Shown here piece after piece: positions 16,644 through 25,309 of a stretch of DNA of 64,000 nt (positions are counted from its first letter, which is position 1; the number at the start of each line of letters is the position of its first letter). The stretch comes from Caldilineaceae bacterium (GTDB lineage: Bacteria; Chloroflexota; Anaerolineae; Caldilineales; Caldilineaceae), in assembly GCA_022824025.1 (NCBI GenBank), contig JAJEBF010000005.1:20260-84259 (forward strand), written 5' to 3'. The notes under the pieces are model-generated. The model did not search any database. It was not told the DNA's origin and worked only from the letters and a program-made list of their open reading frames with translations. The position numbers were made by a program, and so were the translations under genes.

Positions 16644-18028
16644 ACCAGGATTCTCCACCCGTCGCCGCCATGCAATCCATTCAGCCGAACTCTGTCGGCA
16701 TAAGCCTGAACGCATGCATCAAGTGCAACATCTGTGTCAGCTACTGCCCTGTCTCCGAAGTAACCGACAGCTTTCCAGGTCCCAAGTACGCCGCGCCCCA
16801 GTCCGAACGTTTTCGCGAAATCGGATACCCCTATTTCCAGGACGCCGCCGGCGACAATCCTTCGCCGCCTGGCCGCGGACGAGTCCCCGACGCATCCGTC
16901 GACTACTGCTCCGGCTGCCGCGTCTGCAATGAAGTCTGTCCAACCGGTGTCCGTATCGCTGAAATCAACGCCCGCGCCCGCGCCCGCATCGTGGCGGCGG
17001 AAGGGCTCTCCCTGCGGAACCGCCTTCTCGGACGCAGCGACCTGTTGGGCCGGGTCGGCAGCGTCGCGCCCGCCCTGGCCAATGCCCTCCTGCACCACCC
17101 TCTCAGCCGTCGTTTGGCCGCCGTCCTCTTCGGTGTGGCCGAAAGAGCCCCCTTGCCCCGCTGGCACAATAGAACCTTCAGCCGCTGGCTGAAAAGAACC
17201 CGCTCCCGGCGGCTTCGCAGCGAACGAAAAGTCGTCTACTTCCACGGCTGCGCGACCCAGCATTACGAACCGTTCGTCGGCATGGCCGCTGTCCTCGTGC
17301 TGGAGCACCTCGGGTACGAAGTCGTCGTGCCCCCGCAGAGCTGCTGCGGACTGCCCCTGCTCTCCAATGGCGAATTCAGCGCCGCCGAAACCTACCATCG
17401 CCGCAATGTGGCACAGTTCGCTGACTACATCCAGGCCGGCTACCCGATCCTCGGCGCCAGCACCAGCTGCACCCTCACCCTCAAAGAAGAGGCGCCGGAG
17501 CTTCTCGACCTGGAGGGAGACGAAGGCACGCAAGCCCTCAAGCGCAACACCTGGGATATCTTCGAGTGGCTGCGCGAACGCGAAAATCAAGGCCAGCTGC
17601 CCGCCGGTCTGGGGCCCCTCAACAACGGCCAGGAGCCCTTCATCCTGCCCTACCACGCCCCCTGCCAGCTGCGGGCGCATCGCATCGGCAAACCCGCGCT
17701 GGACCTGTTGGCGCTCATTCCCGGCATCGATCTGCGCGAATCGCACGCCCGCTGCTGCGGCATCGCAGGAACCTACGGCCTCAAATCCGAAAAGTACCAG
17801 ATCGCCATGGACGTGGGTGCGGAACTGTTCGACTTCGTCGCCGCCCAGGGCAATACGTCCGACCCTGCCGTCCAGGGGGCGGTCTCCTTTACAGCCTGCG
17901 ACTCCGAGACCTGCCGCTGGCAGCTGGAACACGGCGCCGGCCTGCCCTCCCGTCATCCCATCGAGCTGCTTGCCGCTTCATATGGCCTCTACGACCTGCA
18001 GGCGCGTCAGCCGCTGAACGAAAACTGA
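16640..18028 (+). CDS. glpC: Anaerobic glycerol-3-phosphate dehydrogenase subunit C
   Basis: This iron-sulfur subunit of about 462 residues passes electrons from GlpAB to the quinone pool. Two [4Fe-4S] ferredoxin motifs lie near the N terminus: CIKCNICVSYCP and CSGCRVCNEVCP. Two CCG domains follow (SCCGLPLL and RCCGIAGTYG), each with additional Cys such as FHGCATQH and TACDSETC. No transmembrane helix is seen, as in other GlpC proteins, which associate with the membrane. The start ATG at 16640 overlaps the glpB stop. Longer in-frame codons upstream belong to glpB sequence. Confidence 0.94.
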   Translation: MNQDSPPVAAMQSIQPNSVGISLNACIKCNICVSYCPVSEVTDSFPGPKYAAPQSERFREIGYPYFQDAAGDNPSPPGRGRVPDASVDYCSGCRVCNEVCPTGVRIAEINARARARIVAAEGLSLRNRLLGRSDLLGRVGSVAPALANALLHHPLSRRLAAVLFGVAERAPLPRWHNRTFSRWLKRTRSRRLRSERKVVYFHGCATQHYEPFVGMAAVLVLEHLGYEVVVPPQSCCGLPLLSNGEFSAAETYHRRNVAQFADYIQAGYPILGASTSCTLTLKEEAPELLDLEGDEGTQALKRNTWDIFEWLRERENQGQLPAGLGPLNNGQEPFILPYHAPCQLRAHRIGKPALDLLALIPGIDLRESHARCCGIAGTYGLKSEKYQIAMDVGAELFDFVAAQGNTSDPAVQGAVSFTACDSETCRWQLEHGAGLPSRHPIELLAASYGLYDLQARQPLNEN

Positions 18029-18031
18029 ACA

Positions 18032-19120
18032 ATGGATCCTCTTCGCATTCTCATCATCGGCGCCGGCGCCATTGGATGTTTTGTCGGCGGCAAGCTGGCC
18101 GCCGCCGGCCACGCCGTGACACTGGTCGGGCGCCCTCGCACAACCGCGGCCATCCAGGCCCGCGGCCTGGCGTTGCGCGCGACTGGCGGGGCGACACAGA
18201 CAATTCCCTCAATCAGCGCGGTCTCGTCAGTGCGGGATGCCTTGCCAGAACCGTTTCATCTCGTCATTCTCGCGGTCAAGAGCTATGACACCGCCGCCGC
18301 CCTGGACGAGCTGGCATCCGCCGGATCCGCGCCGCCGGCAATTCTCAGCCTGCAGAACGGCGTCGGCAACGAGGAGGCGATAGCCGACCGCTTTGGCGCG
18401 CAGCGAGCCCTCGCCGGCACGATCACCGCGCCCGTCGAGGCGCCGGAGCCAGGTCTCGTCCAGGTCACGAAGCCCGATTTTGCCATCGGTTTGGCGGACT
18501 ACGGCGGCGAAAGCGGGGCCGCGAGACACAGCGATCACTCATCCTTTCTCGCGGCCCTAGCCTCCCACTTCTCCGCGGCCGGCCTCCCCGCGCAAGTTCA
18601 CCAAAGCGCGCGCGACATGAAATGGACCAAGCTCCTCATGAACATGATCGGCAACGCCTCCAGCGCCATACTTGCCCAACCGCCCGGTGTCACCTTCGCC
18701 GATCCCCGAATCGCCAATCTGGAGATTGACGCCTTGCGCGAGGCCCTCCGCGTCATGAAAGCCTCCGATATCCGCCCTCTCAACCTGGAGAAGTACCCGC
18801 TTGGTACCCTTGCCCCGCTCTTGCGCTTCGGCCCCCGCGCCCTCCTGCGCCCCGCCCTCCACAAAGTCGTCGGAGGAGCCAGGGGCGGCAAAATGCCCAG
18901 CCTCTTCCTCGACTTGGACGCGGGCAAAAGGGGCAGCGAAGTGGGTTGGTACAACGGCGCAGTCGTCCGCAGAAGCGGCGAAATCGGCCTGGACGCGCCT
19001 GTCAACCGTCTGCTCACCGTTACCGTTCAGCAGCTGGCGGCCGATCACGGGTCGCGAGCGGGCTGGCGCGGAAACTACGCTAGATTGGCGGCAACGGCCA
19101 GCGAAATGTCCGGCTCTTGA
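18032..19120 (+). CDS. Ketopantoate reductase (ApbA/PanE) family oxidoreductase
   Basis: This 362-residue NADPH-dependent reductase has an N-terminal Rossmann domain (ILIIGAGAIGCFVGGKLA) and LVILAVKSYDTAAAL. SLQNGVGNEE is the family block around the active site. Catalytic Lys lies in DMKWTKLLMNMIGNA. The C-terminal helical domain has ARGGKMPSLFLDLDAGKRGSEVGWYNG, which closes the substrate site. It starts three bases after glpC and probably ends the C3 gene run. ApbA-family proteins include pantothenate enzymes and many uncharacterised 2-oxoacid reductases, so a role in panthothenate synthesis is only one option. Confidence 0.88.
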   Translation: MDPLRILIIGAGAIGCFVGGKLAAAGHAVTLVGRPRTTAAIQARGLALRATGGATQTIPSISAVSSVRDALPEPFHLVILAVKSYDTAAALDELASAGSAPPAILSLQNGVGNEEAIADRFGAQRALAGTITAPVEAPEPGLVQVTKPDFAIGLADYGGESGAARHSDHSSFLAALASHFSAAGLPAQVHQSARDMKWTKLLMNMIGNASSAILAQPPGVTFADPRIANLEIDALREALRVMKASDIRPLNLEKYPLGTLAPLLRFGPRALLRPALHKVVGGARGGKMPSLFLDLDAGKRGSEVGWYNGAVVRRSGEIGLDAPVNRLLTVTVQQLAADHGSRAGWRGNYARLAATASEMSGS

Positions 19121-19138
19121 ATTGTGGAGAACTGAATC

Positions 19139-19154
19139 TGCGCGCGGCCGCGCA
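19139..19154 (+). terminator. Short G+C-rich hairpin after the C3 gene run
   Basis: TGCGCG and CGCGCA form a 6-bp stem around CGGC, 18 bases after the stop of the ketopantoate-reductase-like gene. There is no T-run. It separates convergent genes and may weakly terminate transcription. Confidence 0.35.
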
Positions 19155-19180
19155 AAGAGGAGAGAAAGAGGAAAGGAGTA

Positions 19181-20152
19181 TCAGAGTCCTGGCCCAATCA
19201 GCACGATCAGCGCCAACGCCAGAATCGCAAACGCGGAATATTCCAACACAAGCTTACGGCTGAGGTGGCCCTCATGCAAAGCGTGGCGGGCCAGCCCCAC
19301 GAACAAGTAGAATATCAGCAGCAGGACAAGCCCGCCGCTCGCCCCGGTAAGAGGCCAGTAGTTTAACGCCCACGCGGCCTGGCCCAGCACAACCGCAACC
19401 AGCGCCGCATAGCGCAACACGACATTCACCCGGGGCGTTACATCCCGTAGCAACTCTACCGCCAGCAGCGCGGCCGTCGCAGCAATCAACGACCCGGAGA
19501 GAAGGCTGCGCGTTCTCGTCTGATACACCAACAGGAACAGCGCCAGCGCAGCCGTGTACGACAGCACATTAAGCAGGATGCGAGCCTGACGGTACCCCGC
19601 CGACTCCCGGTCCACTGTTGCATAAAGATTGAACAGAATGATGGCGATCAGCCCTCCGCTGAGAAGAGCCGCGCCAGCCTGAAAGAGCGGCGTTGTCACC
19701 TCCGGCGCCAGCAACACCGCCAAAATCGATACCGCCGCGGGCAGCCCCCAGAACAGCCAGGTGTGCCCCCCGCTTTCCGGCTCGCCGCCAAACGGGTCCC
19801 CTACATAGAGAGGGTGCGTCCGTATCGCGCGCTCCGTGCCGCTGGCCGTGAGCAGCGCAATAAAGACAGCGATGACCGTCGTCTCGCTGATCCGAATCGA
19901 CATTGGCGAGCCCAGCGCGTTCAACGTCAGCACCACCGTCGGCAACCGCAGAAACAGACTGATCGCAACTGTGGCTGCAACCGTCCACGCCAGCACGCTC
20001 ACCCGCTGTACGAAACGGCGGTTCTGACCGTATACAGTGCCCGACTCTCTCGGCTGTCCCATCCCCGCCATCGCCGGTCGACCGCCAACAGGCTGCTCCG
20101 TATTCTGTTGCCCTCCGGCGGCAAATGGCGAATGCCAGTTCCCTGTCTCCAA
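19181..20152 (-). CDS. Polytopic membrane protein of unknown function
   Basis: This 323-residue protein has a polar N-terminal stretch of about 45 residues followed by eight to ten hydrophobic helices (for example WTVAATVAISLFLRL, TVIAVFIALLTA, LLIFYLFVGLARHAL). A loop GDPFGGEPESGGHTW follows the second helix. It resembles small uncharacterised integral-membrane families common in Chloroflexota, but I cannot name one with confidence. The gene is divergent from the CHAT gene, with a 73-base A+T-rich gap that presumably holds both promoters. The start may lie further inside, since the first 40 residues lack conservation cues. Confidence 0.75.
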   Translation of the reverse strand: METGNWHSPFAAGGQQNTEQPVGGRPAMAGMGQPRESGTVYGQNRRFVQRVSVLAWTVAATVAISLFLRLPTVVLTLNALGSPMSIRISETTVIAVFIALLTASGTERAIRTHPLYVGDPFGGEPESGGHTWLFWGLPAAVSILAVLLAPEVTTPLFQAGAALLSGGLIAIILFNLYATVDRESAGYRQARILLNVLSYTAALALFLLVYQTRTRSLLSGSLIAATAALLAVELLRDVTPRVNVVLRYAALVAVVLGQAAWALNYWPLTGASGGLVLLLIFYLFVGLARHALHEGHLSRKLVLEYSAFAILALALIVLIGPGL

Positions 20153-20225
20153 TTTTCTGCTTCCAGTTCCCTGTTGTGAAGGATGATGATACTATAAAAC
20201 AAAAAACAGCAACTGGAAACCGCAG

Positions 20226-21671
20226 TTGAGCGAATATACCAATTTCGACATTACAATTAGCGGGGATAGAATCCCCTTCCCTGTTTTGGCTTCATACCGC
20301 GGGCTGAGCGCCGCCTCTGCCCTCGGGCAGGATGCTCTCAATCCTGTCTGGCTGGAATATCTGGCCCGCCTGAGCGACCCGTTTCAGCCGCAAGGAGAGG
20401 AGTTTCTCGCCGAAATCGGCAGCAGGCTCTTTTCCGAACTCATCCGCGAACAGGTCCGAGACCTCTGGGCCCATGCCCGCGCCGACCTTGACGACGGCGA
20501 GAGACTGCGCCTCAGGCTCATCCTGCATCCGCCCGCCGTCGCAGCCCTTCCCTGGGAAACACTCCACGATCCCCTCCGCAATCAGTCCTTCGCCGCCGAC
20601 CCCAATATCTCCCTGGTCCGTACACAGAATCTCGTGAGCTATGTTGCGCGTCCCAGGCCGCTGGAGGCGGCGCTGCCCCTCAAAGTCCTGCTGGTGACCG
20701 TCGATTCCGGGGCCGCCGACACATCGGTTTCTCTTCTGACCGGCCAAGACACGCAGGGCAATCTGCTGAATTCCAGCGAGGAAGCCGCTTCGGTCCGCGC
20801 CGCGCTCGCAGAACTGGAACCGGGCCGCATCAATCTCGATCAGCTGGAAGGCCGCGTCACAATTCAGGAGATTCGGGAACGTCTCGTAACGATCTGGCCC
20901 GACATCCTCCACTTCGTCGGCCACGGCAACGAGGACGGCCTCCAACTGTGGGCCGACGGCGCGCCGGCTTTCGTCTCCGCCGCCTCGCTGCGCACGGTCC
21001 TGCAACAGGTCGAGTCGGTCAAACTGGTTTTTGTCAACGCCTGCCTTGCCGGACAGGTCGACAGCGCCCGCCCCTTCGCCAGCCTCGCCCACCAGCTGCT
21101 TCAGAGCGGGCTGCCGGCAGTGATCGCCATGCGCTACGAGATCATCGACCGCTCTGCCGCCAACTTCGCCGCCGGATTCTACCAGGCGCTCGTGTCAGGC
21201 CGGGCCCCCGGCTGCATTGATGCTGCCGCCAGCGCGGCCCGCAACCACATGTATATCAACAACCCCGACCGAGTCGACTACGCAACCCCAATCCTCTGGC
21301 TCAATGCGCAAAGCGGCCGCCTCCTTCCCTTCGATGACCCGCCCCGGTCCGCAGCCTCCCAATCCTCCGCATCGAGCTTCCCGCATTCAGCACCGGGAAT
21401 GCCCTCCCTCCCCCTCGACTTCAAACTGGCGGAAAAGGAGGCATGGTACCGCTCCCTGCCCGAGACAATCTCCGATCCCCACCTCCCCTTCGAATACCAG
21501 CGCCGCCGCCGCATCGTCCGCCTCCTGCTGCGGATACTTCAGCAGGCCGCTGAAGAGCGAGAACACGGACGAGCCATCGACGTCAGGGCCGCGCAAAAAC
21601 GCCTGTCAACATTCGAGGAGGAAAGGCGCCACATCCAGAACATCCTCGACCACTGCCAGGATTATTCCTGA
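20226..21671 (+). CDS. CHAT-domain (caspase-like) protein
   Basis: This 481-residue protein starts with TTG (GGAAA upstream). Residues 1-375 form a CHAT peptidase domain related to caspases and separases. The putative catalytic dyad is His233 in ILHFVGHGNEDG and Cys273 in VFVNACLAG. The family's ALPWETLHD and AVIAMRYEI motifs are also present. The C-terminal 95 or so residues are predicted helical and charged (RRRRIVRLLLRILQQAAEER, then EEERRHIQNILD). They may be a partner- or effector-binding tail. There is no TPR array. CHAT proteins often act in conflict or programmed-death systems as proteases cut on by a partner. The neighbours here are envelope genes, so either role is open. Confidence 0.88.
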   Translation: MSEYTNFDITISGDRIPFPVLASYRGLSAASALGQDALNPVWLEYLARLSDPFQPQGEEFLAEIGSRLFSELIREQVRDLWAHARADLDDGERLRLRLILHPPAVAALPWETLHDPLRNQSFAADPNISLVRTQNLVSYVARPRPLEAALPLKVLLVTVDSGAADTSVSLLTGQDTQGNLLNSSEEAASVRAALAELEPGRINLDQLEGRVTIQEIRERLVTIWPDILHFVGHGNEDGLQLWADGAPAFVSAASLRTVLQQVESVKLVFVNACLAGQVDSARPFASLAHQLLQSGLPAVIAMRYEIIDRSAANFAAGFYQALVSGRAPGCIDAAASAARNHMYINNPDRVDYATPILWLNAQSGRLLPFDDPPRSAASQSSASSFPHSAPGMPSLPLDFKLAEKEAWYRSLPETISDPHLPFEYQRRRRIVRLLLRILQQAAEEREHGRAIDVRAAQKRLSTFEEERRHIQNILDHCQDYS

Positions 21672-21682
21672 ACTCCGATGCC

Positions 21683-24355
21683 GTGGCGCTGACCAGCATT
21701 CGACTGATCCAATTCGCCTGCCTCTATACCATCCTCTGCTACTTGGGTGTAGAAGCTGCTCTATCGCTGCGACAACTCCGCCAGACGCCCCCCGCCAGAC
21801 TGCAGGCGCCGGTCGATTCCCAAACGCAGTCCTCCCCATCCGGCCAGATACCCTTTCTCGGCGTTACCGTCTCGCTCGAACAATACGACGACCCGCTCCC
21901 CCGGCGGCAAGCCCTGCACCGCCTACAAAACGCCGGTTTCGGTTGGGCGCGCCTCCGCATCGACTGGTCCCGCATCGAACCTCAACCGGGCCAGTTCCAA
22001 TGGGCGTGGACCGACCAGGTCCTGTCCGAAATCGCCGCCGCTGGGCTGGCGCCGGTCGTCGTCCTGGACGGAAGCCCCCCCTGGGCCAGGGATAGCAGAG
22101 ACGTCCCCCCTCAAGCCGCCTCCGCAAACGACTGGCCCTGGCGGCTGGCGCCCCCCGCCCAACCCGAAACCTATGCCCGATTCGCCGCCGCCTTTGCCCG
22201 CCGCTACCAAAAAACAGTCCGTTACTATCAGATTTGGGATGAGCCCAACATTGCCCCTCACTGGGGAAACCGCCTGATCGATCCCGTTGCCTATGCCCGG
22301 CTCCTGCAAGAGGCCGCCCGCGCCGTTCGGGCCGCCGATCCCGACGCCGTCATCCTCGCTGCCGCGCTCGCCCCCACCCAGGACCGGGGCCACACCGCCA
22401 TCGATGAGGGCTTCTTCCTCCAGCGCCTCTACGCCGCCGGCGCCGCCCCTTACTTCGATGCCGTTCTCATCCAACCTTTCGGATTCGGAACCGGGCCCCA
22501 GGACACTCGTAGCCGCGTCGACGCGCTCAACTTCCGCCGCGCAGCTTGGATTCGGAAGGTCATGGTCGCCGCCGGGGATAGCCAAACACCCGTCTGGGCC
22601 GTCCGCTTCGGATGGAATCGGCAACCGCAAGTTCATTGGAAAACCGTCTCAGAAGCCAGTCAGCGCCTCTTCACCGCAGAAGCTATCCGCTACGCAAGAA
22701 CCAGCTGGCCCTGGCTGGCCGCGCTGGGCTGGCCCATAGACCGACCGGACGCGCCTGTTTCCGATCCAATGTGGGGCTTCTCACTCATCACCGTCGATAA
22801 CGAAGAGCATCCCCTCCTTTCCGTTTTCTCTGACGCCTCCCAGGCAACACCCGAGCCCCTGCCATCGCAAAACGACATGAACAGGTACGCACGCTTCGTG
22901 TTGCAGCTATTGGCTGTCGGGCTGCTTCTCTGGTGGGCCGCCAGCGTCCTCCGCAGCCTGCCCCTGCGCCGCTGGCAGGCCGCTTACCTGACTTGGCCGC
23001 CGGCCGGCAAGCTCGCAGTCTGGGCCATTCTACTCACAACCTACTACCTGGCCGTCTGGCCGCCACTCGTCATCCTCTGCTGGCTCGCCGCCGCCTTTCT
23101 CATCGCCGCCCAGCCCATCGCGGGACTGATGCTCGCTGCCGCCGCCCTGCCCTTCCACTTCCAACACAAAGAGTTGCAGCTTGTCGACGCAGTCTGGACT
23201 GTGCCGCCGGCTCAGGCCGCGCTGCTGGCCACCCTGACGGCCATAATGCCCTCTCAGTTGCCCCGCCTGGCCCTCACGCTGCCCCGGCGACTTAAGCCTG
23301 CTCTCAAATCCCTCTCCCCCCTTTCGCCCGGCTTCCCCGCAATCAACACGCTGAAATTCGCCGATCTGCTCGTCCCTGCCTGGGTCATCGTCAGCCTCCT
23401 TACCGCCCGCAACGTCTGGCACTGGCCCGGATATCGCGAAGGGCTGTGGGAACTCGTCGCCGTACCCGTCCTTCTGTACGCCGCCATCCGCCTCATTGCC
23501 CGCCAGCCGCGCCGCCAGCAGGCCGTCCTGGCCGCGCTCTTCGCTGGAGGCGTCCTCGCCGCCGCCGTCGGCATCACTGACTGGCTGACAGGCGGCGGCG
23601 TCTCGGTTGACGGCGTCCGGCGCCTGATGGGAGCCTCCTATTCTCCCAATCAGACCGCCCTCTATCTCCTGCGCACGCTCTTCGTCGGCATTGGTATCCT
23701 GGCCGCCCGCCGGCGCTGGCGCCTCGCCGTCGCAGCCTGCTGCCTGCTGGCGGCAACCGCCTCACTCCTCACGGCGAGCCGCGGCGCGCTCCTGCTCGGC
23801 CTGCCAGCCGGCGCTTTCCTCATCGCTGTGGCATGGCGCCGGCATAACGCCCTCTCCTTCAAACTGCGTTCCGCCGCTCTGCTGACGCTGCTTGTCGGCC
23901 TGGCCCTGCTCCTGCTCTACGGTGAGCGGCTGCTGAATCTCGAAACCTTACGCGCCCGACTCGTCATCTGGCAGGGCGCCCTGGCCCTCTGGCGGCATTT
24001 TCCCCTGCTCGGCGTGGGTCCGGGCGGCTTCTACTGGAGCTATCCCGCCTTCCTGCAGCCCTCCCCAACCGCCAATCCCAACCTGCTGCACGCGCACTCC
24101 CTCTGGCTGGAGTACGCAACCGGGTGGGGGCTGCTTGGGCTGGCCTGGCTCGCCGCGCTACTGGCCTGGCTCGCCTCCCTGTGGCGTCGTTCGTCGCGCC
24201 ATCCGGCTGCCACGTTCCGGCTCGGCCTGCTCGCAGCCCTCGGCGCAGGCCTGGCCCACGCCCAGGTCGACGCCTTCGCCGCCCTGCCCGAGTTGGCCGC
24301 ATGGAACTTCGCAGCCCTCGCCCTGTTGGCGATTCCCGACGACAAAAATTCGTGA
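21683..24355 (+). CDS. Fusion: glycosidase-like TIM barrel joined to O-antigen ligase/polymerase-like membrane domain
   Basis: This 890-residue protein starts at a GTG 11 bases after the CHAT gene. Residues 8-27 form a signal-anchor helix. Residues 55-380 resemble a clan GH-A glycoside hydrolase, with WARLRIDWSRIEP and YYQIWDEPNIAPHW. The acid/base Glu187 is kept, but the region expected to carry the nucleophile (T-E-F-G-W type) reads AVRFGW, with Arg308 instead of Glu. Residues 395-890 contain about ten helices with Wzy_C/WaaL features: GVGPGGFYWSYP, then HAHSLWLEYATGWG near residue 800. The barrel would lie outside the cell. A sugar-binding pseudoglycosidase guiding a ligase or polymerase is the likeliest reading. 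Confidence 0.85.
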   Translation: MALTSIRLIQFACLYTILCYLGVEAALSLRQLRQTPPARLQAPVDSQTQSSPSGQIPFLGVTVSLEQYDDPLPRRQALHRLQNAGFGWARLRIDWSRIEPQPGQFQWAWTDQVLSEIAAAGLAPVVVLDGSPPWARDSRDVPPQAASANDWPWRLAPPAQPETYARFAAAFARRYQKTVRYYQIWDEPNIAPHWGNRLIDPVAYARLLQEAARAVRAADPDAVILAAALAPTQDRGHTAIDEGFFLQRLYAAGAAPYFDAVLIQPFGFGTGPQDTRSRVDALNFRRAAWIRKVMVAAGDSQTPVWAVRFGWNRQPQVHWKTVSEASQRLFTAEAIRYARTSWPWLAALGWPIDRPDAPVSDPMWGFSLITVDNEEHPLLSVFSDASQATPEPLPSQNDMNRYARFVLQLLAVGLLLWWAASVLRSLPLRRWQAAYLTWPPAGKLAVWAILLTTYYLAVWPPLVILCWLAAAFLIAAQPIAGLMLAAAALPFHFQHKELQLVDAVWTVPPAQAALLATLTAIMPSQLPRLALTLPRRLKPALKSLSPLSPGFPAINTLKFADLLVPAWVIVSLLTARNVWHWPGYREGLWELVAVPVLLYAAIRLIARQPRRQQAVLAALFAGGVLAAAVGITDWLTGGGVSVDGVRRLMGASYSPNQTALYLLRTLFVGIGILAARRRWRLAVAACCLLAATASLLTASRGALLLGLPAGAFLIAVAWRRHNALSFKLRSAALLTLLVGLALLLLYGERLLNLETLRARLVIWQGALALWRHFPLLGVGPGGFYWSYPAFLQPSPTANPNLLHAHSLWLEYATGWGLLGLAWLAALLAWLASLWRRSSRHPAATFRLGLLAALGAGLAHAQVDAFAALPELAAWNFAALALLAIPDDKNS

Positions 24356-24421
24356 CTTGCTCTCTTGGCGAGACCGTAGCACAATCGAGGAAAGCGACCC
24401 TACATCACAGGAGAACCTGCC

Positions 24422-25264
24422 ATGGGAACAACGCGACTCACACCGCAGCAGATGGCATTCTTCGATACCTTCGGCTTCCTCTACTTCCCTGGGCTTCTGG
24501 CCGATTGTGTCGACAAAATCATCGACGAATTCGAGGCGATCTGGGCCGCCCATGGCGGCGGTCACCACGGCAGCGAACACGACGGCGTGCAGCGTTCCTG
24601 CATCCTTCCCTTCCCCGACCAGAGCGAGTTTCTCAGTTCCCTTCTGGACGATCCCCGCATCCACGACATCGCCGCCAGCATCTGCGGCGACGACTTCAAC
24701 TACACCAGCGGCGACGGCAACTACTACGCCGGCGACACCCGCTGGCATTCCGACGGCTTCAGTTCCGATCGCATTCTCAGCATCAAGATCGCCTTCTACC
24801 TCGACCCGCTCACGCGCGACAGCGGCGCGCTGCGCGTCATCCCGGGCAGCCACCGCGCCGGTGATGGTTTCGCTGATGCTTTGGAAAAGGATATTCGGGA
24901 GAGCGGAAAGATCTGGGGGCTGGAGGGCCCTGACGTGCCTGCCCTGATTCTGGAGACCACGCCCGGCGACATCGTCGTGTTCAACCACAACCTCAAACAC
25001 GCCGCGTTCGGAGGCTCAGTGCGCCGGCGCATGTACACCATGAACTTTTCGCGCCGCTACCCTGAGCACCGGCTCGAAGAGTTGCGCGAAGTTCTCGGCC
25101 GCGAAGCCCGCTTCTGGATCGACCGCATTCACGGCGAGGCCATGGTCGCGACCGCCGGGCCGGAACGCATGGTCCATCTCGAGCAGGTCAGAGCCAACGA
25201 CACCCACCTGGCAGAACTGACGCGCGAATTGAAGAAGACAATGAAAGAGCCGGCGCGCGGCTGA
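24422..25264 (+). CDS. Phytanoyl-CoA dioxygenase (PhyH) family protein, copy 1
   Basis: This 280-residue Fe(II)/2-oxoglutarate-dependent oxygenase has the double-stranded beta-helix fold. Metal ligands are His and Asp of TRWHSDGF and a distal His in NHNLKHAAFGG. The 2-oxoglutarate Arg is in VRRRMYTMNF. ALRVIPGSHR is the usual family block. AGGAG precedes the ATG. It closely resembles the minus-strand copy at 26388-27200: both share GDDFNY, GDGN-Y, GDTRWHSDGF and VFNHNL or AFNHNL. It lies alone and is convergent with a Gfo/Idh gene. The substrate is unknown. Such genes are expanded in heterotrophic Chloroflexota and often hydroxylate small natural products. Confidence 0.92.
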   Translation: MGTTRLTPQQMAFFDTFGFLYFPGLLADCVDKIIDEFEAIWAAHGGGHHGSEHDGVQRSCILPFPDQSEFLSSLLDDPRIHDIAASICGDDFNYTSGDGNYYAGDTRWHSDGFSSDRILSIKIAFYLDPLTRDSGALRVIPGSHRAGDGFADALEKDIRESGKIWGLEGPDVPALILETTPGDIVVFNHNLKHAAFGGSVRRRMYTMNFSRRYPEHRLEELREVLGREARFWIDRIHGEAMVATAGPERMVHLEQVRANDTHLAELTRELKKTMKEPARG

Positions 25265-25309
25265 CCGCGCAGGCGCTGCCCGCTCAACCCTGCTGGCCTG
25301 CCCCGCCCC

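Noticed and set aside
16637..17956. Long minus-strand open frame opposite glpC
   Set aside because: It mirrors the iron-sulfur protein gene and has no family features of its own.
20128..20175. Repeated CCAGTTCCCTGT elements (two copies) as part of the heptamer family
   Set aside because: The sequence differs from CCACTGA and lacks the CTGCAGTT cap; probably a separate small repeat overlapping the start of the membrane-protein gene.
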